A DNA stretch of 64,000 nt from the NCBI GenBank assembly GCA_016946835.1, contig JACVTC010000093.1, forward strand, positions 107,501 through 171,500, in the 5' to 3' direction. Every line of letters starts with the position of its first letter. The stretch's first letter is position 1. The DNA is from Neocallimastix lanati (nom. inval.) (Eukaryota; Neocallimastigomycota; Neocallimastigomycetes; Neocallimastigales; Neocallimastigaceae). Shown in pieces: positions 1-11,606 of this stretch. A program made the translations under genes and the position numbers. The notes beneath the pieces are model-generated. The model had not been told where the DNA came from, made no database searches, and saw nothing but the letters and a program-made list of their open reading frames with translations.

Positions 1-310
1 GTATTGTATTTTTTTTTTTTTTTTTTTTTTAAAAAAATGTTTTTTTTTTTTTTTTTTTTTTTCTTCTTTTAAAAAAAATGTTTTTATTTTTTTTTTTCAT
101 CTTTTTTTAAAAAAAATGTTTTTATTTTTTTTTTCATCTTTTTTTAAAAAAAATGTTTTTATTTTTTTTTTTCATCTTTTTTTAAAAAAAATGTTTTTTT
201 TTTCTTCTTCTTTTAAAAAAAATGTTTTTATTTTTTTTTCATCTTTTTTTTCTTTTTCTTTCTTTTTTTTTTTTTAAAAAATGTTTTTTTTTTTTTTTTT
301 TTTTTAATTT
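1..310. repeat. T-rich tandem repeat, period about 38 bp
   Basis: Long T runs alternate with the block AAAAAAAATG followed by a T run and CATC. The AAAAAAAATG block recurs near 71, 109, 146 and 184, so the period is about 37-38 bp with at least four good copies. Decayed copies lie on both sides, and a similar block reappears at 430-495. No coding frame of interest is present. Confidence 0.75.
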
Positions 311-465
311 TGATATTTTTGATCATTAATAATATATATTTGAAGAATAGTGAATGGATGGTGGTATTCACCATTTGTGGTAGAGTTTTAGATTTCTTTT
401 TTTTATTTTTATTATATTATTTTATTGTATTGTATTTTTTTTTTTTTTTTTTTTTTTAAAAAATG

Positions 466-497
<32 letters not shown>

Positions 498-726
498 GAT
501 CGTTTATGATTTCGGCGATGGTTTCGTCGGCCGAGCCTAACCCGAATTAGAATCACAAGAGTCTTGGAAATTTTTCATTATCTAAAATAGAAATATATAT
601 ATATATAATATATATATTTCTTTTTTTATTATAATCGTCTTTAAATTTTTCACAATATAAAAAAATATATATATATATATATTTCTTTTTTTATCAAGTC
701 GTCTTTGAATTTTTCATAATCAAAAA

Positions 727-760
<34 letters not shown>

Positions 761-1568
761 TTAAATCATTGTAACTCTGTTCATCATAAAGCTCTTAGTT
801 GAGTCACACCTGCACACACACACATAAACATCCTCATTGTAAAATATTTTTTACAATAATCATTTTACTTTTTTATTTTTTTTTTCATGGCTTCATCATC
901 AAATAAAAAAAAAGTTAACTCCAATTGACCTTTAATAAGGTAACTCAAGAGTAAGCTACAGATGATGGAGTATTGTATCTGAAAAAAAAAAAGAAAAAAA
1001 TCTTTTATTAAATAATATTTTTAAAGAATATATAAATCTACCTGTTTATGAAATTTTTATATTTTCATATTCCAAAAAAAAAAAATGAAAATAAGGAGGA
1101 AGTAAGGAAAAGATTACATACCTTATTTACAAATAAAAATGAAAAAAAAAAAAAAAAAAACATTGATAAAATCTAAAAAATTTATATCGATATAGAAAAG
1201 GTAGAACATTCAAAATATCTAATGGATAAAAGATGAATCACCTTGTCCTCTTAACTTGAAATCTTGTTAAAAGCACATAACACAATATAATGTCATCTGC
1301 AAAGATGACCTCCACAAGCAGCAATCATTATTATCATGATGATAAAATAAAACAAATAAAAAAAAAAAAAAAATATATTATGGCATCAAAACAATATTAA
1401 GATATTCAAACTTGAACCTAAAATTTTTTGGCCGTAGGCAATAAAAAATGCTGTAGATATAAAAAAAAAAAAAAAAAAAAAAAAAAACATTATATACCAC
1501 ACAGAAGTATCAACAATAAAATACCAGATTTAAAATGGTATGGACCATCTCATATTATTAGATATGAA
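311..1568. other. AT-rich intergenic DNA, no gene seen
   Basis: The stretch contains poly(A), poly(T) and (AT)n tracts and no recognisable protein. A short GC-richer patch at 496-560 and a CACACA run near 810 stand out from the background but match nothing I recognise. Confidence 0.6.
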
Positions 1569-2005
1569 TAAATTAAGAGCCTTTTGGTTGTTTTTTCCAT
1601 TTATGATATAGGTAAGAAAATCTAAACAAAGTTAACACACCTTCAAAAAGTTTGGTATAAATTTAGGAAGAGCCGAAAATGCTAAATAAACATCTATATA
1701 TAAAGTCCTCGACCTACAAAGTGGTGCAGTTTATTTACGTAGGAATATTGAATTTGATGAAACTAAATTTATTAAATCAAAACATAAGATTATTGATATA
1801 TTTAATATAAATAAGGATATTGTGGCAGATAACATAGAGGTTCTATCAACTATTGAATTCTATTAAAAAATGATTCTAGAAGATAGTATCTATGATATCA
1901 AAAATAATACTAACAACATTGATACATGTAATGATGAAAATAAGGCTAATACCATGGATACAAATAATAATGATGATCATAGCGATACAGACAGTAAAAT
2001 ATAAA
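1569..2005 (+). pseudogene. Ty1/copia integrase C-terminal fragment
   Basis: Frame-by-frame reading gives a decayed copia integrase C-terminus. A piece resembling the family pattern L-R-V-F-G-C is followed by a damaged F-L-G-Y-like segment. An intact stretch from about 1702 then reads KVLDLQSGAVYLRRNIEFDE, the typical copia signature (R-V-L-D-L, then R-N-V-x-F-D-E). The frame runs to a TAA at 1864 and continues in frame with an acidic, Asn-rich tail to about 2005, resembling the low-complexity linker between copia integrase and RT. No RT follows, because a LINE fragment begins near 2060. It is a dead fragment. Confidence 0.7.
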
Positions 2006-2059
2006 AGGTGATCATCAAGATGATAAGACTGTTAATAATCAAGATATAACGAAAAGAAA

Positions 2060-2742
2060 ATACTAGTAGTAGTATGATTCGATTTGAACCTATAGAACAA
2101 AGATTATTTCTGGCCAATAACAATAGGTATAATCGATTGAAGAAGAGCCGCAGTAACCACCAAGAATGGAGTATCAGAATAAGCACCTGATTTCATCTGG
2201 CACTTAAATAGATCCTTCCATTCCCTTATACTGTTATTAATACTTCGACCTTAAAGAAAGAAATTAAATACTTTTTCACACGCACTAGAATCAACATACA
2301 CATTATCTTCAATACTATTACTAACATTACTAATAATACTATTACTAATATTACTATAACTATTATTACTATTACTATTATTACTATTATTATTATTACT
2401 ATTAACGAATATCATTTGTTAGGTGCCACGGTTAAAAGCATTATATAAAAATAAAATTTTATCATTGACATTACTGCGAATCTGATTGAAAAATGGACAA
2501 TCAATTAACCAATGCTTTTATCCATTGTTTATTACTTTTACAACAGGGATCAAAATTAGGACACATTTAATCTATTATTTTTGCAGCTTTAGCAATTCTA
2601 GCAATCTAATCTATATCCGCTTTGTGCTCTCAATAGCCACTAGAAACCATATGAAAGATCAGGATATTCATAGCAATGTTTTATAAAATCTGATGTTTCT
2701 TCGAATCTGTTTTTGTCATAAAATTCAGCTTTAATAGAATTA
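2060..2742 (-). mobile_element. LINE C-terminal fragment (old family)
   Basis: This segment is strongly similar to 18,850-19,582, the 3' part of the larger LINE described there, over about 700 bp in the same orientation. Read on the minus strand it contains a frameshifted Cys/His finger (CPNFDPCC, then H and C) followed by the C-terminal tail. An ATT/ACT trinucleotide tract at 2320-2405 is shared by both copies. Similarity stops abruptly at about 2742, where Ty3/gypsy sequence on the other strand begins, so this is a junction between two element remnants. Confidence 0.7.
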
Positions 2743-3410
2743 AATCAAATCAATAAAAATAGAAAATAAAGGTTTATGCTTTATTTGTGGGAAGGCTGGG
2801 CATTTACAATTTAATTGCTCTAATAAAAAGAAACCAAAGAATTTCAAGATGATCAATAAAATTCCGAATAATGAAGCCTTCTCTTCTTCTACTTCTCTTC
2901 CTTCTTCCTCTGTCAGAAGAATTAAATTAATTAATGATAATGAAAACATTCATAAAATTTTGGAAATTATTGAATTCGAGAATAAGGTCCTTAAAGGAAA
3001 AACTAATATCCTTGATTTCTATATAAAGACTAATGATTCTGAAGAAGTAAAAGTGAAAGTTCTTATTGACTCTAGTTCTGATATTAATTGTATACACCCA
3101 GAATTTGCAAGAGTTAATAATATAAAACTTATGAAGGCTAAAAATCCTTTCAAAGTTGCTGGTCTAGGATATGGTTTATCCACAGTCAAAAAGATAACTG
3201 AAAAGTGCATAATCCGTTTCAAGAACCATTTTGAGATCATTTAATTATATGCCCTCCGTGTTTCTGATGTTGATATTATTTTAGGACTCCCTTGGATCGA
3301 AAATAATTGTCCAATAAAATACCATTATTCAAGAAAAATTACTTTCAGTTCTGGATTCTGCGCTAGACACTGTAACGTTGGAAAAGGGAATAAAAAGAAT
3401 AAAAAAAAAA
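2743..3410 (+). pseudogene. Gag zinc knuckle and aspartic protease fragment
   Basis: One frame opens at 2743. It encodes a CCHC knuckle at 2780-2822 (CFICGKAGHLQFNC, C-x2-C-x4-H-x4-C) and then a retropepsin-like domain beginning KVLIDSSSDINCIHPEF near 3055. The usual D-[ST]-G active-site triad reads D-S-S here, so the catalytic Gly is replaced. A TAA at 3241-3243 interrupts the domain. The same frame then continues with DVDIILGLPWIENN, the conserved I-L-G flap-side motif of Ty3 proteases. The nucleic-acid-binding knuckle fused directly to protease is normal for this family. Confidence 0.8.
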
Positions 3411-3465
3411 CTAAACAAAAGTTTCTATTAAATCCAAAGAACCAATTAATGAACCCAAAAACGAT

Positions 3466-4156
3466 GTGAATGAAAATTATAACAACAAACGTAAGTACTC
3501 CTTTGATGATGAATCTGACTCCGATTGTACTGAAGAAATTACAATTAGAGGTCGCCGTACTCCTGTAAAAACTTGTTGTGAATCATCCGAAAACAAAGGT
3601 GAAACTAACAATTTTATTATTAATTATGATAGTAATAGTAATAACTACTCTATGTTTGATAAAGGTGACGAAATTTATGAGTTCAGTGATAGTAAAAATA
3701 TTTAATTTAGATAAATTATATACTATTTGCAATTTAAGTAATTCATGTAATAATGTAGTTAATAAATGTAATAATATATTAAATAAAGATGATGATGTAA
3801 CAAACTATATTAAGACAAAAAGTGTTTTAAAAAATTTATGTAATATTTGTATATGTTTATATATTAGTAATATTGAAAACGACTTAAATCAAAAAATTAT
3901 TGGAGTACCTCCTATTTATAAAGATTTCATTGAAGTGTTTAATGAAAGAAATTGTAATATATTATCACCTCATCGTGAATATGATTGTGAAATCAAATTA
4001 AAGGATAATTCAAATTTATTTTATGGTCCCATATATCCTCTAACTGAAGCAGAACGAGATGAATTAAAAAAGTATATAAAAGAAAATTTAGAAAAAGGAT
4101 TCATTAGGAAATCTAAGTTACCCTCTGGTGCATCTGTATTATTTGTTAAAAAGAAA
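3466..4156 (+). pseudogene. Protease-RT linker and N-terminal part of Ty3 RT
   Basis: An acidic, Asn- and Ser-rich linker (3466-3705) is followed in another frame by the start of the RT. The hallmarks are YKDFIEVFNE, a segment with Y-G-P-I-Y-P-L-T, and KGFIRKSKLPSGASVLFVKK. The RT is interrupted immediately after these Lys residues by about 130 bp of unrelated AT-rich DNA (4157-4285). Coding then resumes at R-L-C-V-D-Y-R. I see no target duplication around this insert. Confidence 0.75.
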
Positions 4157-4284
4157 GTTAGTTTGTTTCACCAACATAATGATACAAAATGGGTTAATAA
4201 ACAATAAATAATTAATAGAAAAAAAAATATAATAAAAATAATAAAAATAATAAAAATTTTAATTAAAAAAAAAAATTTAAAAAA

Positions 4285-5691
4285 TAATATACATTGAGAT
4301 TATGTGTTGATTATAGAAAGTAGAATGAAATGACCATCCGTAATTCTTATCCTCTTCCTTTAATAAGTAAGTTATTAGATAGAGTTAAAGGTGCAAAATA
4401 TTTTACCAAGTTGGACTTAAAGTCTGCTTACAATTTAGTAAGAATTAAAAAAGGTGACGAGTACAAAACTGCATTTAGTACTCAATATGGTCACTTTGAA
4501 TATTTAGTTATGCCTTTTGGCTTAAAAAATGCTCTAGCCACCTTTCAGCATTTTATAGATGATGTTCTTAGCGATTACTTAGATGATTTTCTTATTTCTT
4601 ACATAGATGATATACTAATTTATTCTAATAGTTTAGAGGAACATCATGAACACATTAAAAAGGTGCTTAAAAAATTATAAGAAAATAACATGTACATTAA
4701 ATTAGAGAAATGCGAATTCGATGTTACTGAAACCACTTTCCTTGGTTACATTTTATCAAAAGATGGTTTGAAAGTTGATCCTGAAAAGGTCAAAGCTATC
4801 CTAAATTGGCCTGTTCCTTCTACTATAAAGGAAATACAATCATTTATTGGATTCTGTAATTACTATAGAATTTTTATCAAGGATTTTGCTAAGATTACAT
4901 AAACTTACCAGGAAAAACGTTCCATTTCTCTGGGGTTCTGATCAACAAAAATCCTTTGATAAATTAAACGAACTTTTTACTTCTGCTCCAATTTTAAGGA
5001 ATCCTGATAGTAATAAACCTTTCATCCTTTCATTGTGGAAACTGATGCTTCCAATTTCGCTTTTGGTGCTATACCTTCCCAAGAATTTGATGGTCAGTTA
5101 CATCCAATTGCTTTTATTTCTACCAGTCTATCCAAATCTCAATTGAATTACCTCATTTATAATAAAGAACTTCTTGCAATTAAAGTTGCTTTGGAGGAAT
5201 GGCGGCACTACTTAGAAGGTGCTCGTCATCCCTTTACTATTTATACTGATCATATAAACCTTACTTTTCCTAGGAAACCTGAGCTACTTTCTCAAAGACA
5301 AATTCGTTGGTATGAATTTCTTTCTCGTTTCGATTTTAATCTTGTGTATCGTTCTGGTAAGAGGTCTGGTAAACCAGATATTCTGTCAAGAAGAAGTGAT
5401 CTTTTATTTGATTGTTATCACGATGTTTCTTGTTGTGTCATTAATTATAACTCATCTAATGAGTCCTTGATTAATTCTATTTTGAAATCTTTAAATAATG
5501 ATGATCTTTTTATGAAAATTAAATCCTTTATTTTAAATAATAGCAACGTTAATCCACCTATTAAATTTATTAATAAGTGTAAAATCGATAAGGAAGATTT
5601 CTTATTTTTTTATAATTTAATTTATGTCCTGAAGAATCTTCGCACTAGAGTTCTTGAACTACACTATGACTCAGTCTCATTTTGGGGTTAG
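4285..5691 (+). pseudogene. Ty3/gypsy RT palm and RNase H, broken
   Basis: After R-L-C-V-D-Y-R a stop is followed by RT motif A ([15 protein letters not shown]), the VMPFGLKNA motif and an intact YIDDILIY catalytic box near 4600. An in-frame TAA lies at 4678-4680. The thumb (LGYILSKDGLKVDPEKVKAI) runs to a stop at 4902. A frame change leads into RNase H (ETDASNFAFGAI, then KELLAI and TDH, from 5035). The protein then enters the integrase N-terminal region. Three or more frame breaks make it non-functional, but the motif order is complete. Confidence 0.85.
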
Positions 5692-6060
5692 TAAAACATT
5701 TGATTGGATTAATCGTAACTTCTGGTGGCCAAAGTCACGTTATGATTGTAAAATATTTTATTAAGTCTTGTGAAACTTGTTGTAAAGCTAAGGTTCCAAG
5801 ACACAAACTATAGGTCTTCTTTCACCTTTGTCTACTCCAAATAGACCTTGGTCGGATATCTCAATGAATTTTATTGTTGAGTTACCGAAATCCAAAGATA
5901 TGACCACTGTCATGACTGTTGTTGATAGATTGACTAAAATGACTAATTTTATTTCTTTACGTTGTCTTCCTACTGCTTCAATTACTTCGGATTCTTTTAT
6001 TAATAATATTTTTAAGTTACATGGGTTTCCTGAATCAATTGTTTCTGATTGTAAAGTGGT
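5655..6060 (+). pseudogene. Integrase fragment (HHCC zinc domain and start of DDE core)
   Basis: Across shifting frames I read HFGVSKTFDWINRNFWWP and SCETCCKAK, the zinc-binding end of a gypsy integrase. Next comes the core start PNRPWSDISMNFIVELPKS, then VVDRLTKMTNF and GFPESIVSDC. The sequence stops at the second catalytic Asp region, where the family usually has R-G-S-Q-F. The rest of the integrase and any LTR are missing. Confidence 0.8.
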
Positions 6061-6749
6061 AAACCATTTATTAGTGAAACAATAGGCAACACTGAAAATT
6101 AATAATAAGTAAAAATTGTTTTATAAAAAGTTTGATTTATTAATTTATTAAAATAAAATTTATTAAAGTAATTATTTATTAATTAATCAATTAATTTTGT
6201 AATATATCAAATTACTTATTATTAACTGATTGATTAATAAAAGTACGAATTTAAAAAATATTTCTTTTGTGAAAGTTTTACTCATATTTATACTTTTTAC
6301 GGAAAAACAGTTTGTATGATTTTCAAAAATTATAGAATCTTAGAAAAATCGTTTAAAACTGATTTTCTCGGTTAAATTAGAAACTAAAGGAAGAAAGGAT
6401 AAAATAAAATAAAAAATTCAATTTCGTTATTAAGAATTTCTATGAAATTCTTAAAGAAAATACAGAAAGAATTAACGAGAACAATTAAAATAAAATATCT
6501 AAAAAGTAGCTTTAAGTGTGAGTCAAACTCGAGTAGTTCGATTCATGGCTATAGCTCAAACAGCTATACCAAGATTTCCTTTTACAAATTTTAGTATTCA
6601 TTACACTGATATTAAAATGTAAATATGAAAAAATATAAATATATGTAAATTTCATTATTTAAATCAATGTATTAGTTATTGACTATTATATAGTTAATAA
6701 AATAACTTGATTACTGTTTATCTTAATACAAAACTTTACACTAACATAA
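6061..6749. other. AT-rich stretch, no gene seen
   Basis: Between the gypsy remnant and the next LINE the sequence is AT-rich. It has several inverted AT words near 6160-6240 and a slightly less AT-rich patch at 6510-6590. That patch contains GTTCGATTC, but nothing with correct tRNA spacing surrounds it. Confidence 0.5.
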
Positions 6750-7273
6750 AAATTGCGAGATTTAAATCCATAACTCCAATAAAGTCCTCTATTAATAATA
6801 TTTTTGAGTTTTAGAACATCTGCTCTTATTTGAACCAAAGAGAGGAGCATAATATAAAACAAGACTAAGAATAAACGAAAATTAAAACATATTTCTTCAA
6901 TGGGAAAGGAATAGATTTATTAAAAAGAAATCGAAAGTACGAATTTAACTTGACATTTAAAATTACTGTTTAATTTGGATTGTATCGGTTTCAATGATAA
7001 AAATTCATTAAAAGGAATACCAAGATAAGTAGTGTTGTCAGTTTTAGGTAATTTGTTACTACCAATAAAGAAAGATAGATCTTCATAATTTATCGGTTTA
7101 ACAAAGTTAATCGGTTTTACAACAAGAGTAGAACACTTATTAATTCCAAAAGTCATTTCATTTTTAATAGCCCATTCATGAACTTTATTCAAAATTTTCT
7201 TAAGAGCTTATTTAAATGGAGCAACTAAAACAGTATCATTCGCAAAAAATCCACCACAACAATATTGAAAATC

Positions 7274-7287
7274 TAAATTTACACCAT
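7274..7287. repeat. Target site duplication of the nested LINE
   Basis: TAAATTTACACCAT at 7274-7287 is repeated exactly at 8225-8238. One copy borders the poly(T) (poly(A) tail on the LINE strand) and the other borders the truncated 5' end, as expected for target-primed reverse transcription. Confidence 0.9.
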
Positions 7288-8224
7288 TTTTTTTTTTTTT
7301 TTTTTTTTTAGACAGGGAAGAGAATACACTTCCAAAACTTTATTAATTTTATTTTAAAAAATACATGTAGGTGAAAAGTACATTTGAAATTAAAAAATAA
7401 AAAATTAAAAAATAAAAAAAAATAAAAAAGCTCGAAAATACTATGTATTTCGGCAAGTTGTACTATGCGGGAATTTTTCCCTTCCTAACAAATAAAAAAG
7501 AAATAAAACCTAGAAGTAACATCTTTAAAATAGATAGTGTGGTGTCCACTAAACTCTCCCCGGATTCATCATTTATTGAACTACTAGGACAAGATTCATC
7601 CTTCGTAGAAATAGATGACGATCCTGTATTATCATTATGCCTTATCAGTACGACGTCGACGCTCTTGGATAAGTTTGATATTTTGCAATACCTATCAAAT
7701 AATAGCTCAAACGAACTACTAATGATAGGTATTGCACTTGTTAAGAATTCCGCCAAACCCACAATTTTTGGAACAGGTGACTCAGATGAACCTTTGAAAA
7801 GTAGTTCATTCAATTGTCTCTGTTCCCCACTATCGAAATGTAGCTCATTTAAAACTAAAGTCCCACCAAGAAGGAACAAGTATATATAATGATTGATATA
7901 ATCTTCAAAATTAGAAATAGAGTCATAGGAAGAAAGAGGATTAAACGCTCTAATCTTCCTAAGGAATAAAACATAGAGATCATCGATGAAATTTAAAGAA
8001 TTCCATCTAAAAGATGCAAGAGCATCGCATTTAAAAATCCAATGTTCAAAAGATTGTTTATCTTCGCCACAACAGGGGCAAGACTTGGGACAATCTTCTG
8101 AAACTCTACCCATTCTAATAGCAATAGTAGTATTGTATTTATAACCACAGCGTAAACGAATAATCCACGAAAACCCTAAGTTGAATTGGGGATATTTTAA
8201 ACTAAGCATAATTATAGCTTTATT
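7288..8224 (-). mobile_element. Nested 5'-truncated LINE copy with poly(A) tail
   Basis: On the minus strand the copy starts abruptly at 8224. It encodes a LINE C-terminal region with a zinc finger (CPCCGEDKQSFEHWIFKC, C-x2-C-x7-H-x4-C), then a Leu-rich tail with EQRQLNELLF and SVDVVLIRHND. It stops at 7463 and ends after a short 3' UTR in about 24 A (T at 7287-7310 on +). Perfect 14-bp direct repeats flank it. The open frame spanning 8416-7463 is an accidental fusion of host-LINE RT and this inserted tail, not a designed protein. Confidence 0.88.
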
Positions 8225-8420
8225 TAAATTTACACCATACTTATCACAATTATCCAGTACATCATTAATGAACAAATTGAATAAAATAAGAGATAGATGG
8301 AATCCTTGTCTAATACCACAATTAATCGAAAATTCTTCTGAGAGATCACCCACAAGAATAGAAGGTGTATTAGTATGTTTCTTTATCCGATTAGTAATTT
8401 CTGAAAAGGCCATCATATTT

Positions 8421-8619
8421 AATTAAAATACTAACTTCAGAAAAAAAAAAAAAAAAAAAAAAAAAAACTATTAATAAAAGTTAACTAGTTAACTAAAACT
8501 ATTGAAAAACTAATAATATTATTAAACTAATTAAATTTTTTTTTTTTTTTTTTTTTTAATTTGTGGTAGTCTTTTCATAGAATAAATTCTTCTACTTCTA
8601 CTTCTTCTTCTTCTTCTTC

Positions 8620-8651
<32 letters not shown>

Positions 8652-8954
8652 TTACTAATAAGATTTCATATTGTAGTATTTTGAAGTATTTATATTACTA
8701 TCTTATTTAAGTATTGTAAAATACTGAACATTTCGCTGTTCTTTGAACCTTTATATTTTATGTTTAATAATAATCTTGAATTGAATTTTTTAAAATCATA
8801 AAAATAAATTTTTTATCAAAATTTTTGTTTATTAATTTTAATTTTCCTATTCACTATCATTCATTATTTTAAATTTTATTAAAAAAAAAAAAAAAAAAAA
8901 AAAAATTAAAAATTCTAAATACAAAAGAAAAGAAAAAAAAAGTTAGTATAAATC

Positions 8955-8985
<31 letters not shown>

Positions 8986-9378
8986 AATAAAAAAAAAAAA
9001 AAAAAAAAAAAACTCTTTTTAAAAATTTAAATGAAAAAAAAGAAAAAAGAAATAAAGCAATATTAATTAAAAAAAATTTATAGGTTATATATTATATTTT
9101 AAATTTTTTTTTTTTATTTTTTTTTTTTTTTATTTTTTTATTTTTATTCTACTATTTTTATTTAATGTTATATTTATTTATTTATTTATTTAATGATTAA
9201 TTAATAATATTAATAATATTTTATATTTTATTTCAATTTAAAATTTTATTTATTATTAATTAAATATTAAAACATTTTTTTTTCTTTTAAATAATTTATA
9301 AATTAATTAAATACTTTTTTATTTTTGTTTATTTATTATTTATAAATTATTTTATTTATTTTTTTTTTATGTATTATT
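8421..9378. other. AT-rich DNA with an inverted copy of 23,937-24,060
   Basis: No gene. 8505-8630 is close to the reverse complement of 23,937-24,055 (shared words include GTGGTAGTC and CATAGAATAAATTCTTC). From about 9000 onward the sequence instead matches 24,060 onward in direct orientation, so a small inversion lies at the edge of the large duplication. CTT and ATT trinucleotide runs occur at 8585-8650. Confidence 0.6.
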
Positions 9379-10878
9379 TTATTTATAATCTATTTCTTGA
9401 TCATCATCGTATAAATGGTCTGGATCACTGGCACAAGTGGATGGACAATGAAGAGCATCGAATAAACTCTCTCTACAGTCAACACAGTCCACACAATCTT
9501 CACAATAATATTCTTCAAAATCTTCTGGTAAACAGTAACCACCAAATTCCTTTTGGCAACCAACACCACAGGCATCTTCATTGAAAGCACATTTACCGTC
9601 GCTGCCACAGCATTCATTACCAGGACAAACCTTATTACCATGCTTTGGACCACAAGTACCATCTGTGCTAATTGGATTAGTTTCAACACTGATTTTGGTA
9701 CTAGTTATTTTTTCAGTAGTAGTAGTAGTGGTAGTAGTAGATTTAGTGGTAGTAGTGGTCTTCTTAGTAGATGATTTAGTAGTCTTAGATTTAGTAGTTT
9801 TCTTAGTAGAAGATTTAGCCTTCTTAGTAGTAGAAGATTTAGTAGTTTTACTGGAGGTGGTAGTAGTTGTGGTCTTCTTAGCCGTTGTTTTAGTTTTAGA
9901 GGTTTCAGCAATTTGGTCACATTTACCGAATTCGGATTGGCAACCTTTACCACAGTAAGCTTTTGAAGTACCACAGTAACCATATTGACTACAGCATTTG
10001 TTATTTGGACAAATTTTGTTTCCATTCTTTGGACCACATTTACCATTTTTGCTAATTAAGGAGGTTTCTCTTGAAATATTACTAGTTTTAGTTTTAGTAG
10101 TAATTGGTTTAGTTGTAGTTTTTTTAGTGGTAATTGGTTTAGTTGTGGATTTTTTAGTAGTAATTGGTTTAGTAGTGGTTTTTTTAGTTGAAGTCTTTTT
10201 AGTTGAAGTCTTCTTGCTTGTAGTCTTCTTGCTTGTAGTCTTCTTGATGGAAGTCTTCTTGGTGGAAGTCTTCTTACTTGTAGTCTTCTTGGTTGAAGAT
10301 TTTTTAGTATCCTTACAAACACCAAATTCGCTTTGACATCCTGACTTACAGTAAGCATCTGTTTCACCACAGTATCCCTTTTTACTACAACATTTGCCCT
10401 TTGGACAGATTTTGTTTCCATTTTTTGGACCACATTTACCATTAGTACTAATATTACTTTCCTTAGAATTAATAGTTTTAGTTTTTTGAGTGGTAGTTGT
10501 CTTTTTATTTTTCTTAGTAGAAGTTATTTTTTTACTTTTACTTGTTGTCGTAATTTTTTTACTTTTACTTGTTGTAGTAATTTTTTTACTACTTTTTTTA
10601 GTAGATGATTTTTTACTGCTAGTAGTTCTTTTCTTACTACTTTTTTTTGTTGTGGTGGTGGTTTTACTCTTTTTATTAGCTTCAACTTTATTGCATTCAC
10701 CAAATTTACTTTGACAACCTACCCCACAGTAGTCCACAGATTTACCACAGTAACCATATTTTGAACAGCAATAACCTTTTGGACATGATAAACCGTTTTC
10801 TTTACCACATCTTTTGGCTAATGTTAAATCAAAATTGAATAATGAAAGAACTACAATACCAAATTTAACGAACTTCAT
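9379..10878 (-). CDS. Secreted chitin-binding protein with four CBM18 domains (499 aa)
   Basis: The protein opens with a clear secretion signal (residues 1-21, hydrophobic core FGIVVLSLF, cleavage near T-L-A). Four hevein-like CBM18 modules follow at about 22-63, 147-189, 280-320 and 408-449. Each has the eight-Cys pattern with C-C-S or C-C-G and G-C-Q. Long Lys/Thr/Ser linkers separate them. After the last module comes a short tail with six Cys at 459-482 (CVDCVDCR). By family knowledge CBM18 binds chitin or GlcNAc oligomers. No catalytic domain is present, so a structural or cell-wall-shielding role is inferred. The start is fixed by the signal peptide and an A-rich leader. It lies in duplicated block A and is over 95% identical to the first part of the protein at 24,702-27,551. 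Confidence 0.92.
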   Translation of the reverse strand: MKFVKFGIVVLSLFNFDLTLAKRCGKENGLSCPKGYCCSKYGYCGKSVDYCGVGCQSKFGECNKVEANKKSKTTTTTKKSSKKRTTSSKKSSTKKSSKKITTTSKSKKITTTSKSKKITSTKKNKKTTTTQKTKTINSKESNISTNGKCGPKNGNKICPKGKCCSKKGYCGETDAYCKSGCQSEFGVCKDTKKSSTKKTTSKKTSTKKTSIKKTTSKKTTSKKTSTKKTSTKKTTTKPITTKKSTTKPITTKKTTTKPITTKTKTSNISRETSLISKNGKCGPKNGNKICPNNKCCSQYGYCGTSKAYCGKGCQSEFGKCDQIAETSKTKTTAKKTTTTTTSSKTTKSSTTKKAKSSTKKTTKSKTTKSSTKKTTTTTKSTTTTTTTTEKITSTKISVETNPISTDGTCGPKHGNKVCPGNECCGSDGKCAFNEDACGVGCQKEFGGYCLPEDFEEYYCEDCVDCVDCRESLFDALHCPSTCASDPDHLYDDDQEIDYK

Positions 10879-11145
10879 TATTATTTTTTTTTTTTTTGGT
10901 CTTCTATTATTTTTTCTTTTTTAATTTTATGTATATATATTTAAATTAAAAAGGTGTTGAGACCACGTAATAAGTATAAATTAATTATTATTAGTTTATA
11001 TATTGTATATTTTTCTTAATGATAATATTAATAAAAATAATATTAATATTTAATTATAATAATAATGATATTTAATATTTAACAGATTATATTTAATAAT
11101 TTATTAAATATTAAATATTTTGTAATAAAATATAAATAGAGAATT

Positions 11146-11176
<31 letters not shown>

Positions 11177-11606
11177 AGAGAAAAATTTTATTTTATATTC
11201 AAAAAAAAAATATATATATATAATACATAATATATAATACATAATATATAATATATAATATATATAATATATATTATATTTTTAAGAAATAATAGTAATA
11301 TATATATTATTAAAAAAATACAAATAAAAATAAAAAAAATAAAATAAAATAAAATCTAGATTTCAACCACAACAAAAGAAAAAAAAAAAAAATAAAAAAT
11401 TCAATTTAAACTTTTTAAGATTTAAATTAAACGAAAAAAAAAAAAAAAAAAAAAATACAAAAAAAAAAAAAATATAAATATATATATATAAATAGAATAT
11501 TTTTATTTTTGATTTGAGAAAATGTGTGAAAATTTCAAATGTTGTGTAACCATTGACTCGATCACTAAAAATTTAAATAGAAAGTCAATATTCTTCACTT
11601 TATTTT
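10879..11606. other. Upstream (5') region of the 499-aa CBM18 gene
   Basis: Read towards the gene on the minus strand, the leader is A-rich and ends in a long A run just before the ATG, as is usual in very AT-rich fungi. The first 100 bp are nearly identical to 27,552-27,650 upstream of the paralogue. (AT)n tracts at 11,210-11,310 could serve as TATA elements, but none can be singled out. Confidence 0.5.

Larger units (their letters stand above)
2743..6060 (+). mobile_element. Ty3/gypsy-type LTR retrotransposon remnant 1
   Basis: Gag zinc knuckle, protease, RT, RNase H and the start of the integrase follow in Ty3/gypsy order on the plus strand. All are broken by stops and frameshifts. The 5' end is cut inside gag by the LINE junction at 2742 and the 3' end inside the integrase core near 6060. 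No LTR was recognised. The remnant is too damaged to be autonomous. Confidence 0.9.
6750..8420 (-). mobile_element. LINE-type retrotransposon fragment, split by a nested LINE
   Basis: Read on the minus strand, 8420-8239 encodes the RT segment with GIRQGFHLSLILFNLFINDV, the LINE motif before the catalytic box. The reading resumes at 7273 with a FAND-type catalytic box (normally F-A-D-D). The RT thumb region at 7192-6920 follows (KVHEWAIKNEMTFGINKCS, then YLGIPF). Between them sits a second LINE (7288-8224). The distal portion, 6750-6965, matches 23,540-23,757 closely. Substitution of the first catalytic Asp of F-A-D-D and the nested insertion mean it is inactive. Confidence 0.85.

Noticed and set aside
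1-310. Telomere at the window start
   Set aside because: The repeat has no TTAGGG-like unit and its period is about 38 bp of T-rich DNA.
6530-6575. B-box-like GTTCGATTC as a second SINE or tRNA
   Set aside because: No A box lies 30-40 bp upstream and no poly(A) or target duplication was found.
9390-10714. Open frames on the opposite strand and in other frames of the CBM18 genes (Val- and Leu-rich)
   Set aside because: They mirror the Thr/Lys codon repeats of the real genes, lack Cys patterns or signals, and repeat in the same way in the paralogue at 25,051-27,387.
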